Below are positions 10,001-19,900 of a stretch of 53,391 bases of DNA, piece after piece; position 1 is the first letter of the stretch; each line of letters opens with the position of its first letter. Source of the DNA: CAZMOK01 sp964567785 (GTDB lineage Bacteria > Bacteroidota > Bacteroidia > Bacteroidales > JAGOPY01); assembly GCA_964567785.1 (NCBI GenBank), contig CAZMOK010000017.1, forward strand, positions 1 through 53,391, given 5' to 3'. The position numbers were made by a program, and so were the translations under genes. The notes under the pieces are model-generated. The model was given only the letters and a program-made list of their open reading frames with translations. It was not told the origin of the DNA and ran no database searches.

Positions 10001-10823
10001 GGTGGTTGGTGTACACACCGTCGCCGTTATAGTCCCACCTTATCGAATCGTTATATCCAACCACAGTGAGTGCATGCGTTGGATTCGGATACCATTCGGT
10101 AAGCACATGTTTACCTCCCTCAGGTGTGGTGTCATTAAGCAGAACGGTATTGTAGGGCACATTGGCGTAAAAACTGGCCACACCTCCCACATCTGATTTT
10201 CCCAGGTGATCGTACACCCAGTTCTTCAATGTCAAAATCCCTTCCTCAGTGTCTGTTTTTATCTTATAAGCCCCAGCGATCCGGTTTTTCATAGAGTTGT
10301 AATATGCATCGTAGCCGGTCATCCACCTTTTCCCGTCATCATAGTAAGAACCGCCATAGTCATTAACATTTGGGTTTCCGCACAGGCGAAGTATTTCAAA
10401 ACTGTGGAAGTAGCTGACACCGTACCACCCTTTACCGCCATTCATGAAATTCCACGTGAAATGGGTGGCATACTGGTTGGAACTGGTATCGGCGGGCAAG
10501 CCCCTCACGGCATTTATTTCGTAGGTGAAGTTATGCCCGACTGCACATGCCTGGCCGCATGAAGCTCCCATCTGGAAAAGCACAGGCCTCATATGAGGCA
10601 ACGCAGAATTATCCACCATATAGGGCAATTCCCTTCTGAGATCATCTCCCGGCGCTTCCATTTCGGGGAGTGAAGAAAGCATTATTTTATCCCAGGTGGT
10701 CAGGGCCTGGCCCACAGGGTACTTATCGATATAGTCCTGATAAGCTTTATCTTTATAGGGTTGGGATATAAGGTTGGTTATACCCAGAAAAACCAGAAGC
10801 AGTAATAGTAAGTTTCGTTTCAT
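7002..10823 (-). CDS. T9SS-exported papain-like (C1-type) cysteine protease, multidomain
   Basis: A 1273-residue protein. Signal peptide 1-21; papain-fold catalytic domain about 75-330, with Gln84 and SCGQAC (Cys89 is the likelier nucleophile, Cys93 the alternative), His250 (THALTVVGY) and Asn297 (IVNSHG). Two EF-hand-like Ca-binding loops (D264-Y-N-G-D-G and D276-I-N-D-D-G) lie between the His and the Asn. Next come a beta region, a putative-Ig (He_PIG-like) domain split by a nidogen-like insert (about 485-750), two CARDB-like sandwiches (about 760-965), an alpha/beta module (970-1168) also found in three C25 proteases here, and a T9SS sorting domain (about 1188-1273, AYPNPFSN). Extracellular protein degradation is the expected role; substrate unknown. 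Confidence 0.85.
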   Translation of the reverse strand: MKRNLLLLLLVFLGITNLISQPYKDKAYQDYIDKYPVGQALTTWDKIMLSSLPEMEAPGDDLRRELPYMVDNSALPHMRPVLFQMGASCGQACAVGHNFTYEINAVRGLPADTSSNQYATHFTWNFMNGGKGWYGVSYFHSFEILRLCGNPNVNDYGGSYYDDGKRWMTGYDAYYNSMKNRIAGAYKIKTDTEEGILTLKNWVYDHLGKSDVGGVASFYANVPYNTVLLNDTTPEGGKHVLTEWYPNPTHALTVVGYNDSIRWDYNGDGVYTNHLDINDDGVIDPKDWEIGAVKIVNSHGVNQLDSGYCYMMYKVLAEDQEAGGIWNNAVHIVDAISDYEPELTLKIQLEHDSRQAIRVRAGISSDTTDAMPSEILSFPIFNYQGGHHYMQGYDTAEHYKTIEFGLDITPLQKHILSDEPVKFFLLVDENDPEHNGFGSIVSCSLIDYSSGSANEIPFGNLPAGLENNSLTVASLVHSVEAEKVEISTNELPPFTEGEAYAAPISATGGTPPYKWLLEKTYLVLTGSENFPLINEQLLLPGPSNDSTITLELPFAFPFYGKKYDSIYVNAKGFLQFEKNKLPWPYLEDHNLMLKIREMITPMVSKAFMPDEVWYSENTGSVSFRWKVRIDEKDLAGTYEFAATLFKDGRIKFNYSDFDELGFLHRASGISAGNNHSYTFTPFGSNNIVLKNHLAEFIPQNFPDGIYIDDSGILQGVPENSGKIYDITVTATDRRNVAGTKTFSFSNGLVAHFMPIAGDDDRIEYGEAVEIDFSVKNNRETAIKGLNIDMTSSNPHITITDNSEFIGDLAPGQEKVISKAFSFDVNTDIPDREKLYFEVSLNSEGQLWKKELVYEAFSPVLTVENFEIIDHDNLIEPGQTADLVLSIRNTGHSGVNEVTAELISGHPAIVINNTVPQEYGTIRRGETSKKTFSISAGQYLPLGHKTSLRCLMLGESTNTFEDSIEINIGHVPVAVIDLDPNSHSAPRLFETIREMDIIAEYWQKLPPDISDYQCLFISLGVFYSKHELTWAQGAELAEYLDNGGSIYMEGRETWLDDLQTPVHNRFGIIPEGSLTVFDTLRGAGSTFMEGLSLVSESVHPLNFYWLEPDSTTEAFSVIENTREGKSCAIALKTSGYKTIGSVTDLGTLIPLEPIGAKEEMIKRILDFFEVAEYVTGIENKGENLKERAVLAYPNPFSNECYLKIPAQNSMNVTISVYNITGRLIGSFTESNLHKGDNIISLNKIPGLTGNLTPGIYFYRVKVNREVFNGKIIKL

Positions 10824-10923
10824 TGTTCAATCAGACGGGTGAAACCGAAAATTAGTAAAAACAGGCTCAATAATCAATATTATTAAAGAGAACGGAGGCA
10901 TATGCAAAGAATACGGAAAAGTT

Positions 10924-12693
10924 TTATTTATTCAATATTATGGCTTTTTTGGTAGAAATGAGCTTATCATCTTCGAAAATTGAAATTACATATGTTCCCG
11001 GCGGAATATCATCGAGAGAGACACTGTTATTATCAATTTCAAGTTCCCTGATCAATTTGCCATCGAGGCCTGATACCCTGGCAAAAAGCTGTACATCCTC
11101 TCCCGGGTTTTCCATATTGAAGTACAATTTATTTGTGGCGGGTACGGGATAGATCTTCATTTCATTCACCGGCTCTTTAATTTCTTTTTCGCCTACCATC
11201 AGATAATCTCCGAACACTCCGTTATGCCTTGTATTGTACTGAAGGATGGTGAGGTAGTTTTTATCCTGGTTCATTTCGCTGTGAGTTTCCCAGAGGTACA
11301 CATAAGTGCGGTCGAGGTTTTTGTCATACCCTCCTCCTGAAAAATCGACAAGCTGGTCACCATTAAGGTCAGCGATAAAGGGATTTATGGTAAAAGTGGA
11401 CCCTATGACACTAACGGGCCATCCCTCCATTACCGATCCGTCGTGGTTGTATCCGCAATAAATGCCTTCAGGTCCGATGTTGCTGTCGAAAAGGATCTCC
11501 ACTTCATCATCCCCGTCAACATCTGCCAGCAGCAACTGGCTGAAGACCCCATATACATAATTGACCGGAAATCCCGGATGGGTATCGCCGGTTATGGCAT
11601 CCCAGGCATAAACCCTGTTTACGGGTGTTGAGATCTCATGGAAATAATCCGCGATCACTATATCGAGCAAGCCATCATCGTTGATGTCGCCAACTGAAGG
11701 CGGGCTGTATATCCACCATTCGGTTGTCTTTGGCCAGTTTGGGAAAGCGGTGCCATCATTCTTCAGTACGTGCACTTTACCATCACTATTTGATGAAGAA
11801 TGGTCGCCAATGATTATTTCCCTCAGGCCGTCTCCATCAAGATCGGCGAGAACGGGCGAAGAGTGTGAGAATACCCTTCCGGAACCGGGGATGAACGGAA
11901 AACCGGAAAGAATGCCCCCTTCGGTGTCATAGGCATACAGTGCTGAGTAGGAGGCTGCAATTATTTCAGGGATATCATCCCCTGTAATATCACCCACTGC
12001 AACTGTTGTTGCAGGCACATCGTTCATTCTCACGGGCCACCCTTCATAAGGTGTTCCATTGCCGTTGTAAACGTGTACGAAGCCATCGGGCCAGTTCCTG
12101 ACTGATATTATGATCTCATTATCACCATCCAGGTCAAGATCGGCAAGTACAGGGGTCCTGACAGCACCTCCTTCGGTGTCGATCGGAAAACCGAACACAT
12201 TGCTGCCGTTCTTCTCAAAGGCATATACCTTTCCTTGCGAGAAGGAACCAACCATATGGGTGGTTATCACAATTTCCCCGAAACCGTCGCCGTCGATATC
12301 ACCGAAAGAAGGGGCTCCGTCGGGGATGTATTCAAGCGAAACGGGCCAGCCGGGCACATCGGTGCCTTCAATATTGTATGCGTAAAGACTCTGGCCGACT
12401 GTATAAACAACTTCCAGTGCGGGATCATCATCCAGGTTACAGAAAACCCCACCCCTTTCATTGTACCCGGTTTCGCTTTTGGGCCAGAGGGGAAATACCG
12501 TCACTGTATCTTCTGTATTGAAGTTTAAGCCGTTCACTTTAAATTCAGGTGATACCAGTACTTTGCCCTTTACATCGGGTATGCTGTGCTTTCTTTTTTC
12601 CGGCGGCAGGTTCTGTATGTCAGTGACCATATACTGTCCCGGGGCATTCACAGCCAGGCACAGTAGAAGTGTAATTGTGATGATGGTTCTCAT
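10924..12693 (-). CDS. T9SS-exported FG-GAP/VCBS beta-propeller protein
   Basis: A secreted protein of 589 residues from the ATG used here; a GTG nine bases upstream would add three residues. Signal peptide to about residue 20. At least seven FG-GAP/VCBS-type blades with Ca-binding loops of the form D-x-D-x-D-G-x-x-E-I-x-I (DIDGDGFGEIV, DLDGDGLREII, DINDDGLLDIV, DVDGDDEVEIL) form a seven-bladed integrin-like propeller (about 60-480). The last ~75 residues are a T9SS sorting domain (IYPVPATNK). No catalytic residues are seen. Such propellers usually bind proteins or glycans, so a surface-binding role alongside the neighbouring proteases is the best guess. A TAGCTTTA / TTG promoter candidate lies about 70 bp upstream. 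Confidence 0.88.
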   Translation of the reverse strand: MRTIITITLLLCLAVNAPGQYMVTDIQNLPPEKRKHSIPDVKGKVLVSPEFKVNGLNFNTEDTVTVFPLWPKSETGYNERGGVFCNLDDDPALEVVYTVGQSLYAYNIEGTDVPGWPVSLEYIPDGAPSFGDIDGDGFGEIVITTHMVGSFSQGKVYAFEKNGSNVFGFPIDTEGGAVRTPVLADLDLDGDNEIIISVRNWPDGFVHVYNGNGTPYEGWPVRMNDVPATTVAVGDITGDDIPEIIAASYSALYAYDTEGGILSGFPFIPGSGRVFSHSSPVLADLDGDGLREIIIGDHSSSNSDGKVHVLKNDGTAFPNWPKTTEWWIYSPPSVGDINDDGLLDIVIADYFHEISTPVNRVYAWDAITGDTHPGFPVNYVYGVFSQLLLADVDGDDEVEILFDSNIGPEGIYCGYNHDGSVMEGWPVSVIGSTFTINPFIADLNGDQLVDFSGGGYDKNLDRTYVYLWETHSEMNQDKNYLTILQYNTRHNGVFGDYLMVGEKEIKEPVNEMKIYPVPATNKLYFNMENPGEDVQLFARVSGLDGKLIRELEIDNNSVSLDDIPPGTYVISIFEDDKLISTKKAIILNK

Positions 12694-12762
12694 CGTGGCC
12701 ACTGTTGATGTTATAATTAGTGATCCGGATCTGCCGGCTTATTCCGGTTATAATGTGCTATA

Positions 12763-12791
12763 TAAAGCTAACAAGATGTTCCGGCATGCAA
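12763..12791 (-). promoter_or_regulatory. Candidate promoter for the FG-GAP protein gene
   Basis: Read on the - strand: TTG (12791-12789), an 18-bp spacer, then TAGCTTTA (12770-12763), one base off the TAnnTTTG consensus. It sits between the terminator of the preceding C25 gene and the FG-GAP start codon. Confidence 0.4.
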
Positions 12792-12851
12792 CCTATTGAT
12801 CATATCGTCATATAAAGACGTTAAGAAGTGTCATTTGGTTGCATTTGAATC

Positions 12852-12887
12852 AAAAAAACCGTTCCCCTGGTAGTTAAGGGGAACGGT
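12852..12887 (-). terminator. Intrinsic terminator of the first C25 gene
   Basis: Perfect 11-bp stem (12858-12868 pairs with 12877-12887) with an 8-nt loop. On the - strand it is followed by a run of seven T. It lies 21 bp past the stop codon of the C25 gene ending at 12909. Confidence 0.9.
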
Positions 12888-12908
12888 CCATTGATGATGT
12901 TTTATATA

Positions 12909-15900
12909 TTAATGAATTATGATCTTTTTTGTTTCAACCCATTTTTCAGTTCTTGCCACAAGCACATAAACTCCTGAAGGCAGACCGGATCCGTTGAAAA
13001 CAACGGTTCTTCCTGAGTTCTGTGCCAGTTTTTTGATCACTGTTTTACCTGTAAGGTTAACGAGTTCCAGGGTTATTTTATCCTCTGAAAAATGCCCCGG
13101 TTCTACATTGAACTCTCCCTGCGTGGGGTTAGGGTAAAGCTTTATCCTTTCTTTTCGTGCAATGGGCTCAGGTGTGCCTACAAGGTTGTTTTCAACCGTA
13201 ACCACAAGACCATCGGAAGTGGGGCCGTTGCCGCAGGTGTTTTGTGCTTCTGCATATATGGTAGCTTCACCGGCAAAATTCCTGTCCCATATTATGGTTC
13301 CTGTATTTCCGTCGGCAGTAAAGATACCTGCCTCAGAAGGCTCAACAAACCAGTTGTAATCAGTGATGCCCGCCATACCTTCAACACTGTATCCGGATAT
13401 ATACACATCCGAAAGATCAACATAATCTGGTCCGGTGGGCCTATCCGGTGCTTCAGGCATCAGCTCTATGGTCAGTTCCATTTCATCGGTATATTCTATA
13501 CCATTGGTTCCCCAGACTGTGAGGGTAATGGTTACACCGCCGTTCGAAATATCGGTTTCACTAGGTGTATATACCGGAGTGAGGGTAGTTATACTGTTAA
13601 AGACCCCCGTGCCTGATGTTTCCCAGAGATAATCGTCGTAATCTGTGGCATCACCGGGTATCTGGTAGCCGATATCTTCACAGGTAGTAGCGTCTTCCCC
13701 TGCATAAAGAATGGTCTTCACAGGGGTTGGAAAGACAATGTAATCGATCCAGGCACAGTCGCTGCCGCTTGTCCAGCCACCGTCCTTTTCGTAAACCCAC
13801 CTGAAGTTTTTCATCCCGCTTCCTACCGGGAAGCTGGCCCTTCTCCATCCAGTGGATGTTCCTGACCATTCACCCATGAGGGTATTATTGATATAGAATT
13901 TCAATTTGTCAAAGCCTTCTTCCGAGGATACCTTCCTGTAAAAGGTGATGCTGTCGGGCTGCATCACTTCATATTGCAGGTAAATCTCAGAGGACTCGCT
14001 GTTCCCGATATCCCCTGATTTCAGACTGTAGAATCCTTCGAACGGAAATGAGCCGGAGATATCCCAGTTGGCATTTCCGTCGTGCTGCCAATTGAACATA
14101 GAAAGGTCACCTGTTTCAAAATCTTCACATACCATCCCGATACGCATCGGACGGATCATTTCGTGTGATATGTTGCCTGATGTCAGGTTAAAGATCATCT
14201 CGGACAGGACACCTTCAGGGGCACTTTCGTCAACTGATACATTGAAAGTTGCCGTTTTATTGCCAAAAAGACCAAGAAGCCCGAGCTCCTCAACGGGGTT
14301 TTCTACGTTGATAAAGCCTGAATGTGCCGTTAAGGTTGCTCGTGTGGCAGGAGCAGCAGTATGTCCCTGGTTAGAGCAAACAAGTAATATATTTGCTTCT
14401 TCACCGGGATCCAGCCTTCCGTTGTTGTTTCCCGAGGCATCATCCACAATGACCTCATCGAAGAAGAACAGAGGGGCTGAAGCTTTGACCGTAAACTCCG
14501 AATTCCATTCTTCTCCTGAATCATCGGTCATGAAAATATTGAAAGGTATCTCGTAATTATCGGGAACCATATCATCCACAATAAAGGAGAAGGCATTTTC
14601 GAGCCTCACTGAATCCTGTGACGGAATAAGCCCGCAATATTCAACGGTATCGGTCAGTGTAACGAAAGGATCATTTGTTTGCAAAACTGCCTGTAAATTT
14701 GTTGCGTCGCTGTTCCCCCAGTTCTTGAACTCTGTTTCAACAGCGATTATCTCACCGCAGTCGACCTTAGAATTATTATTACCCTGCAGTTCAATCTCAA
14801 CATGATCGTTCAGGAGAACGAAAGGTCCGTCGGGATTGGCGGCAAGCACAGTGCCAATGTATGGCTGTCCGTTTTGTTTAGTGACCACAATATCTGCCAG
14901 GCCCGGTGTGGTTACAGGGATCAGCGTAACTTCCGCTATACCCTCTGCATTAGCCAATGCAGCCCCATGAAGTACGCCATCTTTGGAAATTGCCACATAG
15001 GCGTAAGGATCCGTATTCACTGTAAAGGAAGTAGTGTTAAGGATCAGGATGGGCATATGGTCAACAGTGATCGGGGCAGGCTCTGAGAGGTAGATCATCA
15101 GTGAAGGATCTCCCAGAATGTTGTAAGCTTCCCAGTAATATTCAGCCATACCGGGTGCACCTTCGGTAACGGCAAGGTTACCCGCATAGATCATCTGGTC
15201 TGTTGTTGTGTACCAGTCCTCAAAAGGTTCATCATGTGTATGCCACATCCGGTCGTACATACCCAACGTGGTTTCTTCATATGACGGAGGGTCTTCGCTG
15301 ATTGCGCCAACCCCAACACCCCAGTAGTAATCTTCATCCCAGTAAGTGCTGTTTGATGCGCCAATATATCCAACCGCGCCTTTATCTTCTGCGCGCACGA
15401 TCTCTTCACCAAAACATTCTGTTTGCTGGTATTCGCTCGAAGAGCAGCAATTACCTACCAGAACACCGTATTTATGTTCGTTTCCCAGTGTCGGGATGTC
15501 TCCAATGGTAAAAGAGGGATCTGCCCAGCCATTGGGGCTGCAATGTGCCGTGTAGTTGCCATAGGTAACCCCATCGCTGATATTCTGGATAATGTTTGCC
15601 GAATTGCCTCCGGACTCAGGATAAAGGTATGTATGGGAAATAATTCCGTTGGTTTCGTTAAAGTAGTTCTCAGTTCCGTAATTGATCTGCCCGTTGGCCC
15701 AGTCATGCCCGTGGCTTCCGTCCATGCCGGCCACCATGACAACCTCGTTCAGGTAGGATGGGTCAGGCATGGTGTATTGCTCATACTCCAGTATCTTGTC
15801 AATCTGTGGCTGCAGATGGTCAGTAGTCTTGGCCGAAAGGCGGCCGTAATATATTTCGGGGAAGTAATCACCCGTGAACTCGCAATAAAACAAGTCGGTA

Positions 15901-16874
15901 GCATGCCCGGCAGCATTCCCGGTCCATGTGGGCACCTGTTCAATATCACCCACAAAGAGTACGAATGACGGAGGCAAATCCGAGTTGTCGTAGATATCCT
16001 GGATATATGACTTGATCTGTGGTTTTGTATTACCTACATTCGGGTCATCAGTATATGCCTCAACAACATCAAAACCTTTTTTGGTTTTCCATTCAATGAA
16101 AGGCTGCAACTGGCTTTCGAACATCGGATCGGATATGATCACGTATTTTATGGGATAGGTGGTTAACGTATCCCTCGAATTCAGGGGAATGTAATTGAGG
16201 AGGTTGCTGGCTATCGACCGGTAATAAGGGCTTTCCGCCTTTTTCTTTTGAGAAGCTGTAAGAGAAAGGTCGGCTCCGTCGAACTTGACTTTTGCGACTA
16301 TCTCTTCATAAACTCTCAGTATCCCTCTAACCGGGTTGTATTGCACCGTTACTGCCTCCAATCGCCCGATGTTCAGTCCGCGGAGCACTCCAAGCCGGGT
16401 AACACTGACTATATTTCCCGGATAGAAGGAATTTGTATTGTAAGCTTCCTCATCGATCACAAAAGGGGGAACCTGGCCGCTTTTCGGTACCGGAGGCTGC
16501 GCCGGGAAAACCATTGCATCATACCCCAGCCCGGAAAGGCTGAGATCGTGATAAACGGTGCTGATAACTTCAACTTCAATTTTAGCGCCGAAAGGGATCT
16601 CGATGAGTTCACTTTTTAACGGTAATTCAGGCCGGCCTGTTTCCTGTGTGCGGGAGTATTTATCTACTTTGAGTTTCAGATAATTCTCCCCTTCGGCCGT
16701 GACATTAAAAGTCCTTATTCCGGACAGCGTATTGCTGAACTCAAATCCCCGGAAGTCATTATCTGCAATTGAGGTCCTTGTTTCTCCTCCGGGGAGGATG
16801 TCTATATACTGTGCATTTGAATTAATGAATAATGCCAGGAAGAAAATGGTAACTAAGCTGCTGATGCTTTTCAT
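12909..16874 (-). CDS. T9SS-exported gingipain-like C25 cysteine protease, jelly-roll type
   Basis: A 1321-residue protein. Signal peptide 1-21; C25 propeptide about 25-235; catalytic domain about 240-600 with His444 and Cys477, spaced 33 residues as in gingipains. The surroundings are unusual: His lies in T-A-H-C instead of G-H-G, and the nucleophile is part of a double Cys (GNCCSSS). Then an Ig-like domain, two CARDB-like domains with a G-N-N-N-G-R-L-D-P-G-E motif, a jelly-roll 'FETGD...WQHDG' module (about 915-1046), two Ig/PKD-like stalk domains and a T9SS sorting domain (last ~75 residues, LYPNPTQG). Only 30 bp separate its ATG from the upstream gene's terminator hairpin, so it lacks room for a normal promoter. 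Confidence 0.9.
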   Translation of the reverse strand: MKSISSLVTIFFLALFINSNAQYIDILPGGETRTSIADNDFRGFEFSNTLSGIRTFNVTAEGENYLKLKVDKYSRTQETGRPELPLKSELIEIPFGAKIEVEVISTVYHDLSLSGLGYDAMVFPAQPPVPKSGQVPPFVIDEEAYNTNSFYPGNIVSVTRLGVLRGLNIGRLEAVTVQYNPVRGILRVYEEIVAKVKFDGADLSLTASQKKKAESPYYRSIASNLLNYIPLNSRDTLTTYPIKYVIISDPMFESQLQPFIEWKTKKGFDVVEAYTDDPNVGNTKPQIKSYIQDIYDNSDLPPSFVLFVGDIEQVPTWTGNAAGHATDLFYCEFTGDYFPEIYYGRLSAKTTDHLQPQIDKILEYEQYTMPDPSYLNEVVMVAGMDGSHGHDWANGQINYGTENYFNETNGIISHTYLYPESGGNSANIIQNISDGVTYGNYTAHCSPNGWADPSFTIGDIPTLGNEHKYGVLVGNCCSSSEYQQTECFGEEIVRAEDKGAVGYIGASNSTYWDEDYYWGVGVGAISEDPPSYEETTLGMYDRMWHTHDEPFEDWYTTTDQMIYAGNLAVTEGAPGMAEYYWEAYNILGDPSLMIYLSEPAPITVDHMPILILNTTSFTVNTDPYAYVAISKDGVLHGAALANAEGIAEVTLIPVTTPGLADIVVTKQNGQPYIGTVLAANPDGPFVLLNDHVEIELQGNNNSKVDCGEIIAVETEFKNWGNSDATNLQAVLQTNDPFVTLTDTVEYCGLIPSQDSVRLENAFSFIVDDMVPDNYEIPFNIFMTDDSGEEWNSEFTVKASAPLFFFDEVIVDDASGNNNGRLDPGEEANILLVCSNQGHTAAPATRATLTAHSGFINVENPVEELGLLGLFGNKTATFNVSVDESAPEGVLSEMIFNLTSGNISHEMIRPMRIGMVCEDFETGDLSMFNWQHDGNANWDISGSFPFEGFYSLKSGDIGNSESSEIYLQYEVMQPDSITFYRKVSSEEGFDKLKFYINNTLMGEWSGTSTGWRRASFPVGSGMKNFRWVYEKDGGWTSGSDCAWIDYIVFPTPVKTILYAGEDATTCEDIGYQIPGDATDYDDYLWETSGTGVFNSITTLTPVYTPSETDISNGGVTITLTVWGTNGIEYTDEMELTIELMPEAPDRPTGPDYVDLSDVYISGYSVEGMAGITDYNWFVEPSEAGIFTADGNTGTIIWDRNFAGEATIYAEAQNTCGNGPTSDGLVVTVENNLVGTPEPIARKERIKLYPNPTQGEFNVEPGHFSEDKITLELVNLTGKTVIKKLAQNSGRTVVFNGSGLPSGVYVLVARTEKWVETKKIIIH

Positions 16875-16897
16875 AGTAGGGTATTAGTTGAATTAGT

Positions 16898-16946
16898 TAA
16901 AAAAGCAAAGCGAAACCAAAAAACTATGAGTTGGTTTCGCTTTGCT
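16898..16946 (-). terminator. Strong hairpin terminator of the second C25 gene
   Basis: Perfect 16-bp stem (16904-16919 with 16931-16946) and an 11-nt loop. On the - strand it is followed by TTTTTT. It lies 17 bp after the stop at 16963 and only about 25-30 bp before the next gene's ATG at 16874, so read-through or attenuation is likely. Confidence 0.9.
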
Positions 16947-16962
16947 ACTGTTATTGCTGTTG

Positions 16963-19900
16963 TTATTGTTTGATGATCTTACCTGTGAACCTCTCATTGC
17001 CATCAGTGATGACCAGGATGTATAGCCCATCCGAAAGGTTTGAAAGGTTGATCACGTTCCTCGAATTTTCATCGAGGGCTACATAACCTTCGTATACATT
17101 CGTTCCTGTGATGTTGTACACGCTGATCCTGGCATCATTACCAAGATCTTTGTTGAGTGAAATATAAAAGATCCCGTCGCCCGGGTTAGGGGCAATGGTG
17201 ACTGCTTCTTTGACTGTCAGCGGATCAGCTATGCCTGTGAAGTTATCAACTGTAACCTCAAGAGCTTCAGAAACCTCTCCTTCCCCGCAGGTATTGATTC
17301 CTGCAACAGAAATAGATGCTGTTCCAAGGAAGGAAGGATCCCATACCACGATGGCATTGTCGCCATGTTCAAGGATCTCACCGGCTTCTTCCGGTTGCAG
17401 GTACCAGTTGTATTCTTCAATACCTTCAATACCCTCTGTCTCGTAATAAGAAGATACTGTTGTATTTACGTTAACGTAGTCAGGCCCGGCGGGCAGAGCT
17501 GGTGATGTCAGCTCTTCAGTGAATGTAAGAGTTGTTTCATCAAGCTGGGAGCTTCCATCTGAATCCCATCCGGTTATTGATAGCACAACATTGCCTGCTG
17601 CGATATCTCCGGGGCTTGGTGTATAGACCGGGTCGAGTATTTCATTGTTACTAAAGGTCCCTGAGCCGTTTGAATACCATTCAACTGAAGTGTAGTCGGT
17701 TACATCGGCCTCAAGCTGTGCATCCGATCCGGCGCAGATCTCCTGGTCGGAGCCGGCCCATACAGTCAGCTTCATATCCGATGGCAGCATGATGTAGTCC
17801 AGCCATGCACAGTCGGCGCCGGAAGAGCCTGAACCGTTCTTTTCATAAACCCACCTGAGTGTTTTCATGCCCGGTGATACGTCAAATGTTTCCTGGTTCC
17901 ACCCTCCGGAAGTACCGCTCCATTCACCCTTCAGGGTATTGTTAATGTAGAACTTCAGCTTATCATCACTTGATGAAGAGACCTTCCTGACGAAGCTGAC
18001 AAGGTCGTCTTTCATCACGTTGATCGTAATTTTTAGCTCGCTGGACTGGCTGTTGTCAATGCTCCCTGATTTTGCGCTGTAAAATCCTTCATAAGGGTAC
18101 TGGTTTGTGATAGACCAGTACTGTTCACCGTCGTGTTGCCAGGTATAAGCAGTAAAATCACCTGTTTCGAAGTCTTCGCAAGCGCCGCTTACTTTCTCGG
18201 GGAAAGTTCTTTCAAGTTCATAACCCCCGAAACTGATCTGGTTGAACAGGGGGGCAGGGATCCCTACCGGTGAATCTTCCTCAACACTCAACTGGAATAC
18301 CGCATTGGCACCTCCGAAAAGCCCTATTGAAGGTATTACAATCCTGGAATTACTTACATCTACAGGACCGCAGTGTGCTTCCAGGAATGCATTTACATTA
18401 AAAGCAGGTGTGTGGCCTGAATTTGTGTAATGAATGGTGATCTCTGCTACTTCACCGGGGTCGAGTTCACCATCGTCATTTCCATTCTCAGAATCATCGA
18501 TGGTGAGTGATTCAATCTCGATCACAGGGGCGTTCAGTTTGAGCTGCAAGAAGCTTTGCCAGTCTTCATTTCCGTCGGAGGAGATTATTGTACCCATGAT
18601 GGTGTGCTGATCGGGAACGCTGTCTGCCACGATCATCTCAAATGCATCCTCTACAAGTACTGACTCTCCTGCAGGAATGTTATCAATTGATTGGATGTTA
18701 TCGGTTACGGTGATATAATTATCTTCGATATTCAGAGTGAATGAAACATCAACGGCATCTTCCACGCCCATGTTTTCCATGATAAGGTCAAGCCTGATGA
18801 TCTCGTCATAGTCGGCGTGACCGTTTCCATTACCGGTTTCATCATTGATATCATAATCCTGAAGCATGACATAAGGGCCCTCTGCCGGGATTATGTCAAT
18901 ATCTTCAATATATGGATTGTGGTTGAATGCTGTAACTGTGAGAGTGGCCGTGCCGGGGTTGCTGAGCTGGGTGAAAGTCAGGGTTACCGATCCTCCTTGC
19001 ACTACGCCTGTGGCAACAACTGAACCATCGACCATTAAAGTCGCCCTTGCTCCGTCTGCATCAGTCATTACCATTAGCTGGGAAGTTCCGATGAAAAGAA
19101 CAGGATCGTGTGTGACAGTCAGGTCTTCAGGTACCGCTGTCCTTACCATAACGGAGGGATCGCCGAAGCAGGTCCAGGTGTCGGTCATCTCATCGCCGTC
19201 GGCGCCGTATTCGTCGTTCATTTGCATACATCCGTGCATCGACAGTGCCCCGAAGGTCCTGTTGATGTTATCGGGATAAGTTTCTACCAGTATGTCGTTC
19301 ATTTCATCCTGCCCACACATGGGAGGGTTCCACGACTGGTTGATGGTTGAGGCAAGGAAGGCGATGGCGCCTGTAGGTTCACCGTTGTTGGTTGCCCTGA
19401 GCCAGGCCTCTGCAAAGCAGGTGTTATTCGTAAAGTTTCCGTTAACGCAGGCTACAGACCACACAAAGGGAAGCATGTTGTCATTTACGAGATTGTTTAC
19501 ATCCCCGTTGGAAAATCCTGAAGACCCCCATGAAGTAGTGCTCCCGTGCCCTGTATAATTGATGATGCTGGTACCATTATTCAGGTCATCGGCTACCTGC
19601 GAAGGTGACGGGTTACCGGGATCATCATTCCCGCCCTGGCTGCCGTCGAACAATTCATTGGCATAAGTATAGGTGAAAGCCAGCAGGTCGTCATGAATAT
19701 TCCTGATATGCTGGTGATCGTATTCGCCATCATCTCCGGGCCCCTGATCTGAAGCAATACCTGTGGCTATGGTAAACCAGTCGATATCGTTCCTGGGGTT
19801 CTTTTCGTAGGTAATGGTCCGCTGTACCTGTGTGGTTACCTGGTCTTCGTTTTCAGCCGAGAACCTTCCAATGAAAAGATCAGGATAATGGTCGTTTCCG

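Noticed and set aside
14068..14556. Long open frames on the + strand inside the protease array
   Set aside because: They run antisense to well-supported genes with signal peptides, motifs and sorting domains, and show no family features.
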